Below, piece by piece: positions 35,941 to 46,749 of a stretch of 64,000 nt of DNA. Origin of the DNA: Myrica gale. Lineage: Eukaryota; Streptophyta; Magnoliopsida; Fagales; Myricaceae. The stretch is from contig OZ005603.1 of the NCBI GenBank assembly GCA_963930655.1, positions 20,731,001 through 20,795,000 on the forward strand. Direction: 5' to 3'. The position numbers were made by a program, and so were the translations under genes. Each line of letters begins with the position of its first letter. The first letter of the stretch is position 1. Below the pieces are notes generated by a model. It was not told where the DNA came from. It did no database searches and saw only the letters and a list, made by a program, of their open reading frames with translations.

Positions 35941-36984
35941 GCGAACATGGTCATGGTAACGAAAGGCAACGGTAAATGGAGGATGTTTGTTTGTAGACTA
36001 CACTGACTTGAACAAAGCGTGCCTTAAAGAATGTTACCCACTCCCAAGGATAGATTCCTTCGTTGATTCAACTGTAGGGCATCAACTCCTCAGCTTCATG
36101 GACGCCTTCTCAGGGTATATCCAAATCAAGATGCACGCGCTGGATCAAGAATGCACATCCTTTACAACAAGACGAGACACCAATTGCTATCGGGTAATGC
36201 CCTTCGGATTAAAGAATGCAAGAGCAACCTACCAAAGGCTAGTCAACTTGATGTTCCAGAGACAGATAGGGCGCTGCATGGAAGTTTACGTAGACGGTCT
36301 CCTAGTGAAAACGCGAGAAGCAACGAATCATGTGAAGGATCTCGCCGAGGCCTTCGAAGTCCTTAAAAGGTAAAAGATGCGCTTAAATCCGGCCAAATGC
36401 GCCTTCGCAGTCTCCTCGGGAAAATTCTTGGGATTCCTCATATCCCAGCGAGGAATCGAAGCAAATCCAAAAAAGATTAAAGCCATCCTCGACATGCAGC
36501 CGCTGAAGAACGTCAAAGAAGTACAACGACTCACAGGACACATAACCGTACTCAATAGGTTAGTTTCTCGCGCCATTGATAAATGCTTACCGTTCTTTAA
36601 AATACTTCGGAAGGCTTTCGAATGGACGGAAGAATGTCAAAAAGCTTTCGACGAGATCAAGGAGTATTTAACAACTCCTCCACTCCTAAGCTCCCCTGAG
36701 CCGGGAGAAACGCTTTATCCCTGTCTCGTTGTTTCCAATGTTGCGGTGAGCACTGCACTCATACGAGACGATGAGTGCATACAACGACCTATATACTACG
36801 TGAGCAAAGCCTTACAAGGAGCTGAATCCCGGTATCCAGACATCGACAAATTGGCGCTGGCGGTCACTCTCTCAGCAAGAAAGTTGAGGCCGTACTTCCA
36901 AGCTCACCCCATCATCGTCCTGACGGACCATGCGCTGCGACTTTCGGAAAGCCCGACGCCTCTGGGAGGCTAATTAAGTGGTCA
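35941..36984 (+). pseudogene. Tat reverse transcriptase and gypsy RNase H (broken)
   Basis: The RT blocks appear in order: KGNGKWRMFVDYTDLNKAC, YPLPRIDSFVDS, MDAFSGYIQI (first catalytic Asp), VMPFGLKNARATYQRLVN, then EVYVDGLLVKT. The last should be YVDD, so the second catalytic Asp is Gly. The thumb and connection follow (FLGFLISQRGIEANP). A stop lies at 36371 and a frame change near 35985. The gypsy RNase H after FEWTEECQKAFDEIK ends at IIVLTDHAL; its catalytic centre is degenerate. Confidence 0.9.
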
Positions 36985-37490
36985 GTGGAACTTGCCGAAT
37001 TTTATATTGAGTACCAACCTCGAACCGCCATCAAGGGACAAGCAGTAGCCGACTTCGTCCTCGAATTCACCACGTCTGTATGTAAGGTAGAGACTCCTAA
37101 GTCGGAATGGTGGCAAATCTACATAGATGGATCATCCACTCAAGAAGCGGGTGGAGTAGGGATCGTCATCGACATACCCGGGGAAGAACGCCTCGAAATC
37201 GGGGTGAAGCTAGAATATTCACCCACGAACAATGAGGCCGAATATGAAGCCCTTATAACCGGGCTGCTCACTGCGGAGATCTTAGGGGGAACACACCACA
37301 ACGTGCATACAGACTCACAGTTAGTGGTAGGTTATGTCACCGGGGATTTCGAAGCACGGGACGAAAGGATGGCAACCTATCTGAAGCGAGCATTGAAGGT
37401 GAAAAACACTTTAGTAACTTTAAAATCCAGCATATTTCCCGCGACCAAAACACCAGAGCAAATGCCCTAGCTACAGAAGTATCGGGAGCA
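36985..37490 (+). pseudogene. Archaeal-type (second) RNase H of the Tat element
   Basis: After the tether ELAEFYIEYQPRTAIKGQA the frame gives WWQIYIDGSSTQEAGGVGIV (D at the first catalytic position), then NNEAEYEALITGL (E) and VHTDSQLVVGYV (D). These are motifs of an RNase HI domain distinct from the gypsy one. A second RNase H of this kind is recorded for the Tat lineage. The three acidic residues are present. The frame ends by a stop at 37470, just before a linker that leads to integrase. Confidence 0.85.
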
Positions 37491-37689
37491 GCAGGAACAC
37501 TCAAGGGTCGAGGCTATATACGATCCGCTGGAGGCATAGCCGAGATTCGAACAATTGATAAAATGGAGCCTGGAGATTGGCGACTGCCGATTATGAGAAC
37601 GCTGCAAGAGGAAGACCTCAGGACAGACAAGTGGCAGAAGCAGAAATTCAAAAGGATAGCCCTGCGATACACCATCATAGACAGAGACT

Positions 37690-38316
37690 TGTATAGCCGG
37701 AGCTTTTAAAACTGCTATTGCGTTGCCTCAATGCCCAAGACGCAGATTACGCACTCCGAGAAGTACACAAAGGAATCTGTGGAAACCACTCTGGAGCCCG
37801 CACTCTGGCCCAAAAGGTGATCCGAGCTGTGTTCTTCTGGTCCACTATACAGGCCGATGCAGAGAGCATCGTACGAAAGTGTGAGATGTCAAAGATTCTC
37901 CAACCTTATCAACGCTCAGGCCGAGAAGATGACCATTGTGAGTGCCCCATATCCCTTTATGCAGTGGGGAATCGACATCCTCGGGCCTTTTCCTATAGGG
38001 CGGAAACAACTCAAGTTCTTGATCGTGGCTATCGATTACTTCACTAAATGGGTAGAAGCAGAACCACTGGCAAATATCACCGAGCAAAGCGCCCGAAAAC
38101 TCGTCTGGAGAAACATCATCTTTTGCTTCGGATTACACTGAGCCATAATCACCGACAACAACAAATAATTCGACAACAACTTCCGGGAGTTCTGCAAAGA
38201 GCACAACATCGAGAACCATTACTCATCTCCGTACTACCCACAAGCTAACGGACAAGTGGAATTGGCAAACCGATCGCTGCTAAAGATCATCAAAACAAAG
38301 TTGGATGATAACAAAG
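37690..38316 (+). pseudogene. Tat integrase, zinc-binding and catalytic core (split)
   Basis: Three frames together show the HHCC module VHKGICGNHSGARTLAQK...C, then WGIDILGPFP (first D), FLIVAIDYFTKWVEAEPLA, AIITDNNK (second D), FREFCKEHNIENHYSSPYYP and NGQVELANRSLL (E). Frameshifts occur near 37885 and 37985, and stops near 38141 and 38165. The core stops at KLDDNK, where LTR H is inserted, and resumes past 40129 as GSWEEELPGVLWAYRTT. Confidence 0.85.
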
Positions 38317-40124
38317 TGATTGTATCACAATTTTGTTAGTTTATCACTTGAGAAAGTTCAACAATTACACCATTTCCACTAGAAAATGAGAAAATTATGC
38401 TTTGGGCATTAGTTTGAGGCGGATTGTTAATTTTGACAAAAGCAAGCGTAATTGATTAAATTTAAGTTATTTGTTTTCTCTCCTCTCACCATATTTTCAT
38501 GTCTCCATTTTCATAAATATGTTTGGAATATAAGGCTCAGTAGCATAATTCTTGACTATGTGAAATTCTAAAGATGACTTGATTTCCTTTTATTCCAACA
38601 GCCCAAGTATTTCCCCGAGTACAAACTTTGACAAGAATTGCAAGAAGACCCAAGAGACATGGGGAGAACATGTGAAGAATTCGGCTGGACTTATGCGATA
38701 GAACACCTGCAAACAAAAGAAAACGCTGGAGAAACTTGTAAAAGAGCTGGACTGAAACTTGTAAATGGACCGAAGCTTGAAACATGGGCTGGGCCTTGAA
38801 ACATGGAAGCTGGGCCTTGAAACCTGCAAAAGAAACGAAAGACCGAAAGAAAAAAACGCCATTTTGGACGTAAAGGCAAAAGGGGGTCTCGGCAAGAAAA
38901 AAAAAGACTTTTTCGGCTGGGAAAAGAGGGCAACAGTTTTTATTTTCTAGAGGCAGTCTTTTTGTTTTATTCGGTTGGTTTAGCTTTTCCATTTGGACCT
39001 AGTTCTTTTTCGGGCGGCTACTTTTGGGGTTTTTCATTCGGTGGTCTTGTGTCTTTCGGTGACCTAGTTTTTGCATTGGGCGGCTTAGTTCTTTTCATCT
39101 GCTTTTAGTTTTTATTCGGATGGCAGCTTAACTATTCGGTGCTTTTGTTATTCATTCGGTGACTTTAGTTTTTCACCTGCTAGTTGTTTTTCATTCGTTG
39201 GCTGTAGTTTTCTATCATCTGCTCTTGTTCTTTTCGTTCGGCGGCTTGAGTTTTTCTTTCATCTGCTTTTAGTTTTTTCTTTCGGCTGCTTTTGTTATTC
39301 ACTCGGCAGCTTTAGTTTTTCTTCAGCTTTAGTTTTTCTTTCGGCTGGGTCTTACGTTAAGAAAGGAGAGTCTCGGCAAGGGGAGATTTCGGTTCGGCTG
39401 GAGACAGACCTAAGGAAAAGCTTTCACTTTTTCATTGGCTGGGTTCGGTGGTCTTGGTGGCTGGAGAGACTTTTGCTTGCTGCCAATGATTCTCCTCCAA
39501 CTCATTCCATTGTTCATTGCTGCAACCCGTAGAGACCAAAAGCTTTGGCTTTTGGCTTGTTTTCCTTCACAACCTTGAGAATATATCTTGTTGCATTTGG
39601 TTCTTTATTTTAGAGTTATTTTCATTGCATTATCTTGCTGTTGTGTTGATCGAACCTTCTATTATTGCACTTTCACTTTAGTTGCAAAAATATTCCAGAT
39701 TTGAGGTTGGATCGAATGCCATGTTCCTTTTAATCTTTAGATTTGAGTTTTGTTTTGGTTGAATGATTAAAGTTCTATTTTATTTCTTTAATGTTAGATT
39801 AGTATTTAAGTTTGCGTTTGTTAATTCCATCTCATGCTATTTAATTATCGTGTTTGATTGTTAGTTTTTCATTAATCTCCTAGCGTTTAGATTAATCACA
39901 AATCAAAAATCTCAAAATCATGGATGGTAACCTAAAACCAAACTTTTCCCTTTGTAAATATCATTTTCATTGTAAATAGAACATAGTTTTCTCTTATCGT
40001 AATGGTGATGAGAATGAAAGATTGAACACATCGTTCCTTGTGGAGATGACCTAGGACTTCCCTAGTATTACTTGACAACCTCCTACGCTTGGGAGTAATT
40101 CGCTAATCATTTTTAGTCGAGTCA
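38317..40124 (+). mobile_element. Solo LTR H (1808 bp), TSD CAAAG, in the integrase
   Basis: It runs from TGATTGTATCACAATTTTG to TTTTTAGTCGAGTCA, with perfect TSDs CAAAG at 38312-38316 and 40125-40129. Joining the flanks restores the integrase frame at NKGSWEEE. It contains no gag or pol. The 3' end (GATGACCTAGGACTTCCCTAGT, 40046-40067) resembles Athila/Tat-like LTR ends, but the lineage is uncertain. Minus-strand open frames at 38537-38992 are not supported as genes. Confidence 0.85.
38950..39350 (+). repeat. Degenerate tandem array in LTR H
   Basis: About a dozen units of 25-40 bp vary on TTCGG(T/C)(G/T)GCTTTTGTTTTTC and CATCTGCTTTTAG (for example 39009, 39034, 39052, 39144, 39164, 39237 and 39284). 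The pattern is T-rich with regular CGG or CTG nodes. It is too diverged for a fixed period. Confidence 0.65.
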
Positions 40125-40129
40125 CAAAG

Positions 40130-40619
40130 GCTCCTGGGAAGAAGAACTACCGGGAGTCCTATGGGCATACCGGACTACTGTCCGAATGGCCACTGGGAAA
40201 CACCATTTGCCCTTACATATGGAACTGACGTCGTAATCCCAGTAGAAATCGGAGCGCTCTCACCACGAATAGTAATGTTCACCCAAGAAGGCAACGAAGA
40301 AGAAAAGAAGCTAGATCTCGACTTGTTGAAAGAAACAAGAGAGGAGGCGCGACTTAGGATGGAGGCGTACAAACAAAAGGTCGCGAATTACTACAATGTC
40401 AAGGTAAGACCCCGTCATTTTATGCCTGGAGATTTGGTCCTAAAAAAGATATCACCAGGAGCTAAAGATCCTCGACAAGGCAAACTTCACCCAAATTGGG
40501 AAGGCACGTACCGCATCATCGAATCCAAACGACCGGGAACATACTACCTGGAAGACCTCCAGGGCAAAACACTCCAGCATCCATGGAACTCCATGTACCT
40601 TAGAAAATACTATGGGTGA
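40130..40619 (+). pseudogene. Tat integrase C-terminal part
   Basis: The frame begins GSWEEELPGVLWAYRTT and shifts after MATG into ETPFALTYGTDVVIPVEIG, the conserved tail of gypsy integrases. It continues through ARLRMEAYKQKVANYYN and a GPY/F-type domain (PGDLVLKKI, GKLHPNWEGTYRI, LEDLQGK) and ends at YLRKYYG before TGA 40617. This is among the best preserved parts of the polyprotein. Confidence 0.88.
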
Positions 40620-40719
40620 GGATTCGCATAGCACGTCATGTGTTTCCACCACCATCTAATCTTTCCATCAATGAAATTCCTAAAGATTTCTCTTCGAAAG
40701 TATTACCAATTCCGACCCA

Positions 40720-41275
40720 AAAGAGTAAGGCAACCTCGGAGGACCTCGATCCCCAGGCGCATCCACGAAGGTTTCCCTTCGTATGTATTATCTCGGACAA
40801 CATTCCAGTCCACAGGAGTAAGGCGACCTCGGAGGACCTCGATCCCCGGGCGCATCCACGAAGGTTTCCCTTCGTATGTATTATCTCGGACACCATTCCA
40901 GTCCACAAGAGTAAGGCGACCTCGGAGGACCTCGATCCCTAGGCGCATCCACGAAGGTTTCCCTTCGTATGTATTATCTCGGACACAATTCCAGTCCACA
41001 AGAGTAAGGCGACCTCGGAGGACCTCGATCCTCAGGCGCATCCACAAGAGTAAGGCGACATCGGAAGACCTCAATCCCCAGGCGCATCCACAGGAGTAAG
41101 ACGACCTCGGAGGACCTCGATCCAGGCGCATCTGCAAGAGTAAGGCAAACTCGAAGGACCTCGATCCCCAGCCACATCCACAAAGGTTTCTCTTCGTAAT
41201 ATATTGTTTGGGACATCAGTACACACCAAAGGAATAAGGCAACCTCAGAGAACATTGATCCCAAAGTTCATCACC
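40720..41275 (+). repeat. Tandem array, 93-bp units mixed with 46-bp half units
   Basis: GAGTAAGG recurs at about 40723, 40816, 40909, 41002 (93-bp steps), then 41048, 41094 and 41138 (44-46-bp steps), with a last, more divergent unit near 41231. A full unit holds GGCGACCTCGGAGGACCTCG, CACGAAGGTTTCCCTTCGTA (an inverted repeat GAAGG/CCTTC) and TATCTCGGACA...CCAGTCCAC. The short units keep only the first half. The array lies between the integrase and the antisense ORF; it produces false open frames on both strands. Confidence 0.92.
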
Positions 41276-41639
41276 ATAAATGCGATAGTCTCTAAAAGAC
41301 CTCTATCCCATGCTGCTTCCACAGAATCAAGAAGCGGCGTTAGTTTTGTGTACGAATTGAGACTATGGTTTGCAATATCTACAATTGCTTTGCAGGATCA
41401 GAAAACGGTGCTAATTATGCTCACAACTCGGGACTGAAGTTTCCCGAGGATGGAACCGAAAGGTCCCACATTCAATCAAGGAGCAAAGAAGCAGTAATGA
41501 GTCCCCAGCTGACCAACATGCAGAAAAAAACAAAGCAAAGGTACGAAAAAATAATGTGAGTTTGTTATTACAAATACTAGCATTATTACAAATCCACATC
41601 CTCCGCAAGCCTGTCATAAATCTCCAGGGAGCGACCCGC

Positions 41640-44009
41640 CTTGTACACTTGGAAGCAGCTTCCCTCAGTAAGACGAGCTAATACACCTACGCACTAGGGC
41701 TTCTGGATTGTTAGGGAAATTGAGCATCGTCGACAGTTTGGCAACACGAAGAGAAAGACCCATACGATCTTCTTCCGAATCCTTCTGTTTAAGAGCAAAG
41801 GAATCAGAGGCCTCACGCATAGCCCTATGAAGATTCGCTATCTCGGCCTGCAACGACTTTTCTCTCTCCAACGAAGATGAACGAAATTCACTCAGACGCC
41901 GCAACAACCCCGCCTTCTCCTGAGACAGATGCAACTCGAAATCTAGCCGCCCCAGTTCAAGAGCATTGACCGTACATCTCAGCTCGGCCATAGTATCGTC
42001 CATGGAAGCACTTTCTTGCTCCAAATCTGTCACCCTATCACCAATCGTTTGAACTTGGGAACGGGCACCTCGGACTTCCGTTGGGACTCCAACTCCCTTT
42101 CAAGTTCCATTAGCCTAACTCCCGCGGCCTCCAGTTCCTCATCCTGCCTCAACTCGGCAGCATCAAGGGCGCCAATCATCGACACGCAATGAGACAAACT
42201 GCGCTTGATCCTATCAACTTTCACATGTTGGGGGGGCGCTCAGAGCTTCCTCCATCATCTCCTCAATAAGAAGAGGCTGAGCAAATAGTCTTGAACGCCA
42301 AGCAGGTGGCACCGGAGGCTACGAAGCCGGTTCTTCGACATCCTCTGCAGACGAAGAGCCAACAACTCCCTCCTCGCCCCTCACTGAGGGAGAAAGACGA
42401 ACCAAGGAGTCGCCAGTAGCACCAGGCATTAACGCGTCGACCACGCCGGCCAATCCGAGCACAGGAGGTTCAGTGCTGCCAGCGACAAGCGCCCCGTGGT
42501 CCTACTCCAGGGGCTGCCCTTGAAAAGGCTCGGAAGCCAAGGGAGAGAGAGAGACCAAAGCCTGCAAAGGCGAGACCATACCACTTCGCATCTCAGGATT
42601 CTCTCCAACCCCTGGCAAATCCGATACTTCAGAAGAGATAGAATCGGAAACCAAAACCGCCTGTTGGAGATCCAGAGAAGCCACAAGCATGTCCCTTTCA
42701 TCGACACCTGGTCCATCCACTGACAAAACCCAAGGCGAATTAAAGGTATGTCTTGCAATGGGATAGATTACCCTGTAAAACAAAAACTCGCCTTGTGCAG
42801 ACGGAGCCGTCAGAGAAATACTGAGTGAGGGAGTCCCAACTTCTCGGATCTCTTTCACCAACGAAAACTCACCTTGTGCAGGCGGAGCCGAAGGCTTGAT
42901 TGGTATCCTTGGAACCTACAACCAAGCAACAAAAGAATGACAACAGCGAATAACCAACACGCAACACAAACATCCTACTAAGGGAACACATACCCGCTGC
43001 TTTCCCTATGCTGGGAAGAACCACGGGCAAGAGAAGCCCTCTCCACCTCCTCCTCAGAGTCGGAGGCCAAAGGGGGGGACACCCTCCTTCTCCTCGACGA
43101 AGGCCTCTGAGAAGAACCCTCCGCCACTCGAGAAGATTTTCGCTTGGCGGATACATTCGCAGGGGCACGCCAAGGGGATTCTTGTGGCAAACCTCCGCGA
43201 GAAAGCCTTTCATGAGCAACCCTTTCAGATTGGTGGCTAGGGTTTACTCTAGACGAGGGCTCAAACGTGGTATACCCTAGCCATCCCTCGTTCTCCCTAG
43301 AAACCAGAGCGTCCCAATCCACGGAACCCACCTCCATAATGGAGTTCACATGGGCATGCTCTGATGAGGTAAGGCCTGTTATATCATTTCTATAATGCTC
43401 TGGGACAGACCTGAAAATCCAACACAGGAAAGACTCGCTCTGACGATCCTCCCCAGGAAAGCGCTCCCATCTAGCGCAAGAAATGAAGAAATACTAGTCA
43501 TGCCAACCTTTATTGGTATCAGGATTAGAAGCGATTGGCGACATTCCCTGATTACGGTGGCGAAAGTACAAGAACTTATCAACTTGGGTCGAACAGATGG
43601 GTGTATAAAACCACATAAATTCCTTCAATGTAAGTTGATTTTCGAGCCCAAGATACATCGGCCATAAAACGACACAACCCACTAACATCCTTCAAGCGTT
43701 TGGGACTATCTGAGTCGGACACAGACGTAAGGACCTCAAAATCTTTCGGACTCTAAAAGGAAGAGGAAATCTTACCCCAGATCTCAGAGGGGCCTCGAAG
43801 AAGCACATCTCTCCTTTTGCACCCCTGGTGTAAGGTGTCTCGTTGGCAGCAGGATGGCGAAAACAGGTCTCTCCAGGGAAACGGTACTCATCGTGAAACG
43901 CTCCGAAATCAGCTTCCACCATCCGGCTAGGGCCCCAGTTGCATTCGCGTCGTTCTGGCACCTTAGGAACCCTGGTAGCACCGCTGGAAGAACCCCCCAC
44001 GTTTGCCAT
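41640..44009 (-). pseudogene. Antisense ORF past integrase: coiled-coil, gypsy-type transposon protein
   Basis: On the minus strand the start MANVGGSSSGATRVPK (44009) leads to a conserved block (FHDEYRFPGE...NETPYTRG..GEMCFFEAPL). A segment with TLKEFMWFYTPI and NPDTNKGWHD (about 43600-43500) resembles the plant 'putative gypsy type transposon' domain. A Ser/Arg-rich basic stretch (SSRRRRVSPP) is followed by a long coiled coil (LEQESASMDDTMAELRCTV, LEREKSLQAEIANLHRAM) ending near 41650. Frames change at least four times. An antisense ORF at this place is known for Tat elements; what it does is not settled. The family match is from memory. Confidence 0.65.
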
Positions 44010-44547
44010 CGTATAGAAACAATGAGGCACTTTACAAAATGACTACGCTCAAAGGGTGGAGGACGAAGAATCCAGAAGAATTCAAGAGGTGACGAAAGTG
44101 AGGGAAGACAACCCTAAAAAGGAATACGTAATGACCAATAGGCCCCTCAACCGAAAGCACACTGTTTCGAGGAAATCCCGAGAACGACATCAGATAAACC
44201 TGAAACCGAACAGTCGCGAAAAATGACGGTTAATCAGAGAGTGGAACGACATCCGGGCATGAGAAACGACTCCTCGAAAGATTATGTAGCTCCCAAGGCG
44301 GTTCCCATCAAGCCACGATCACCTGACTCGTGGGCGTAAAATTATCGAACTGACCATCATCGTGGAGGGCAGACGAAGGTTTACTCATGAAATCCTACGG
44401 GCATCGAAATGATTTCATGCACCTCCAGGGCCACGACCGAGAGAATGCATCGGCCGCTACGTCTTTAAAAGACCATGCAGGTACTCCAACGAGGGAAAGG
44501 ATTCAAAGAACAACGAAAGAAAAGGCCACCATAAAACCTCAACAACC
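44010..44547. promoter_or_regulatory. Divergent intergenic region between the antisense ORF and the F-box-like ORF
   Basis: The 538 bp separate two head-to-head ORFs (minus start 44009, plus start 44548). No coding signal is visible. CTTTAAAAGA at about 44483 and CCATAAAACC at 44530 are possible weak promoter-like sites. It may act in both directions, but that is inference. Confidence 0.3.
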
Positions 44548-45186
44548 ATGACAGAAAATCATCAACCCCCATACCTTCCCCTCGATGTTCTCATCATTAT
44601 CGCCAGCTACGTTGCGAAACGCAATATCAACAATTGGAAGCAGCTCAAACTGGCTTCCCGAGAGTTCCACCAGGTAGCCTCCAACGAGTTATCCTTCCGG
44701 AGGATGAATCTAGTAGACTACTCCACGCCCTGGACATCAACTCTCATTTGACACAAGGTCCGACTAATTTGCCGAAAGATATGTAACTCTCACGAAGTTT
44801 TTGTGGAGGCAGCGCGACAGCTTCGGGAAGAGGGAGTGACTCTCGAGGCTGTCAACAAATTGAGGACGTCGGCTTCAGAAGGGCACAAGTCAGCACGCGC
44901 TTTCCTAGCCATTCTCTACTACTCCTCGGACGAAGAAGCCTTTCAAATGCAAGCCCGAGATATGATCTGGGCTCTGCGAACTCAATTCAGGATGAGAGAA
45001 ATGCGGGCACTACTAAACACCGCACAAGGATGGTTGACATATCACATCCGAGATGGTGGGCCAATTTTTCCAGTGGAAAAATATGCCCTGTGCCCAGATG
45101 GTCCCAACCCTCCTTCATGGCAGACCGTGGGAAGAAAGGCCAAAAGAAAGACCTCTGCAAAACATGGTATGGCAATTGGGTGTTAA
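44548..45186 (+). pseudogene. F-box-like protein carried by the Tat element (one in-frame stop)
   Basis: The ATG at 44548 gives an N-terminal F-box-like block, LPLDVLIIIASYVAKRN, then WKQLKLASREFHQVASNE, as in SCF substrate adaptors. A single TGA at 44749-44751 precedes HKVRLICRKI in the same frame. The second part reads EVFVEAARQLREEGVTLEA, then a Sel1-like SASEGHKSARAFLAILYYSS and a distinctive QGWLTYHIRDGGPIFPVEKY. A 1-bp loss near 45116 shifts the C terminus. The layout (F-box, then a helical AxxGH repeat) resembles the Arabidopsis At2g35280/At1g67623 F-box group; this is from memory, so the call is moderate. It stands between the divergent region and the Tat 3' LTR. It may be a host gene picked up by the element, or a Tat accessory gene. 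Confidence 0.55.
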
Positions 45187-45953
45187 AATGCCTCCACGAG
45201 CACATGTCCACGCAATGACATAGTCTCAATGTTATGTACCCTTTCCAAATTAATGAAAACAACTTTTATTTCATAGATGTTCTTTTTATTTTTTATGATT
45301 GTGGCGTGAACAACGTATAACCAGATCAATTTTGGTTACAACAAAACGTGGCCGATGAACATTTGCCGAAAGATACGTAACCCTCACGAAGTTTTTGTGG
45401 AGGCAGCGCGGCAACTTCGGGAAGAGGGAGTGACTCTCGAGGCTGTCAACAAATTGAGGACGTCGGCTTCAGAAGGGCACAAGTCAGCACGCGCTTTGCT
45501 AGCCATTCTCTACTGCTCCTCGGACGAAGAAGCCTCTCAAATGCAAGCCTGAGATATGATCTGGGCTCTGCGAACTCAATTCAGGATGAGAGAAATGCGG
45601 GCACTACTGAACACCGCACAAGGATGGTTGACATATCACATCCGAGATGGTGGGCCAATTTTTCCAGTGGAAAAATATGCCCTGTGCCCAGATGGTCCCA
45701 ACCCTCCTTTCATGGCAGACCGTGGGAGGAAAGGCCAAAAGAAAGACCTCTGCAAAACATGGTATGGCAATTGGGTGTTAAAACGCCTCCACTAGCACAT
45801 GTCCACGCAATGACATAGTATCAATGTTATGTACCCTTTCCAAATTAACGAAAACGACTTTTATTCCATAAATGTTCTTTTTATTTTTTGTGATTGTGGC
45901 GTGAACAACATATAATCAGATCAATTGGTAACAACAAAACGTGGCCGATGAAC
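44767..45953 (+). repeat. 594-bp tandem duplication covering the 3' part of the F-box-like ORF
   Basis: Copy 1, 44767-45360, and copy 2, 45361-45953, are similar throughout (ATTTGCCGAAAGATA...GTGGCCGATGAAC) with only a few percent difference by eye. The duplication took the helical part and the 3' flank, not the F-box. Confidence 0.9.
45361..45795 (+). pseudogene. Second copy of the F-box-like ORF's C-terminal part
   Basis: It begins NICRKIRNPHEVFVEAARQL and continues as the first copy, but TGA at 45550-45552 replaces the Arg codon of QARDMIW. Its 3' part keeps the original frame past PNPPFMADRGRKGQKK and LCKTWYGNWVLKRLH, showing that copy 1 lost one T near 45116. It has no F-box or start of its own. 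Both copies look dead, though by different mutations. Confidence 0.6.
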
Positions 45954-46075
45954 AACATATAACCAGATCAATTGGTTACAACAAAACGTTGTCGATGAAC
46001 AACATATAATCAGATCAATTGGTTACAACAAAACATTGTCGATGAACAACTCACTAACCAGATCAATTGGTTGCA
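45905..46075 (+). repeat. Tandem repeat of about 47 bp, about four units
   Basis: The unit (G)ATGAACAACATATAACCAGA, then TCAATTGGTTACAACAAAACG, recurs with start points near 45902, 45948, 45996 and 46042. It is continuous with the end of the 594-bp duplication, whose copy 1 ends in the same motif (45309-45360). Confidence 0.8.
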
Positions 46076-46749
46076 ATGTGACGTCGCCAAGGAAACAATC
46101 ATGGTAAAAACGAGCCGATCTCAACATGACATACGTCGAAAAACAGGAGTCATACTCGATTCAACTGTTCAAACGGAGGCTGAAATGACGTAACTCTCCC
46201 CAAGCCGTCGGATGAACCAAAGGCTTCCATCATAAATGCGAACTATTTCGATACGTGATGAAGTGATGTATACCAGCTCGGCTGAATCGTTAGAAGGCCA
46301 CGCGTTGTACTAACAAACCAGAGCGGTAGGTATCAAAGTTGCAACACTCGAGGCGACACATTGTGCCAGATACGGTAAGGTGATACGCCTGACACACAGT
46401 GCCTAAGGGCGAACGAAAGGGAACCACATGTCGTTCTAAACGACAATCAGCCGAACTGCCAAACGTCAGAAACTACTGCATTAAATGCGACGTGCCACTC
46501 AAGACACGCGGAGAAGGTTATCCACTATTGTTTATAAGAGGCCCGAATAGCCACATGTCGCAACAAGCGAAGAAAGAGGGAAAAACGGACAACCCAACGT
46601 ATGGAATCCCAGGTACATGCTATTTGAACTAGGAGGCAACGAAACGCTGGGAACCGAATGATATTCCCCAAATAACTTCCCGAAAAGATAACTGTCAGTC
46701 AAATACAAGCATAAAAGAAGAGCAGTCACAAATACGGATATGAAACGAA
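46076..46749. other. Tat 3' non-coding region, nothing recognised
   Basis: The stretch has no domain-bearing frame. A 77-codon frame at 46399-46632 contains two Cys (YCIKCDVP) but matches nothing I know. It belongs to the Tat element before the SIRE LTR fragment. Confidence 0.45.

Noticed and set aside
40638..41264. ORFs of 100-150 codons on both strands with regular repeats
   Set aside because: The tandem array is stop-poor in several frames; the repeat itself explains the reading frames on both strands.
40720..41275. Evenly spaced repeats that could suggest a CRISPR array
   Set aside because: Units are 93 and 46 bp with no unique spacers, in a plant retrotransposon, with no Cas genes.
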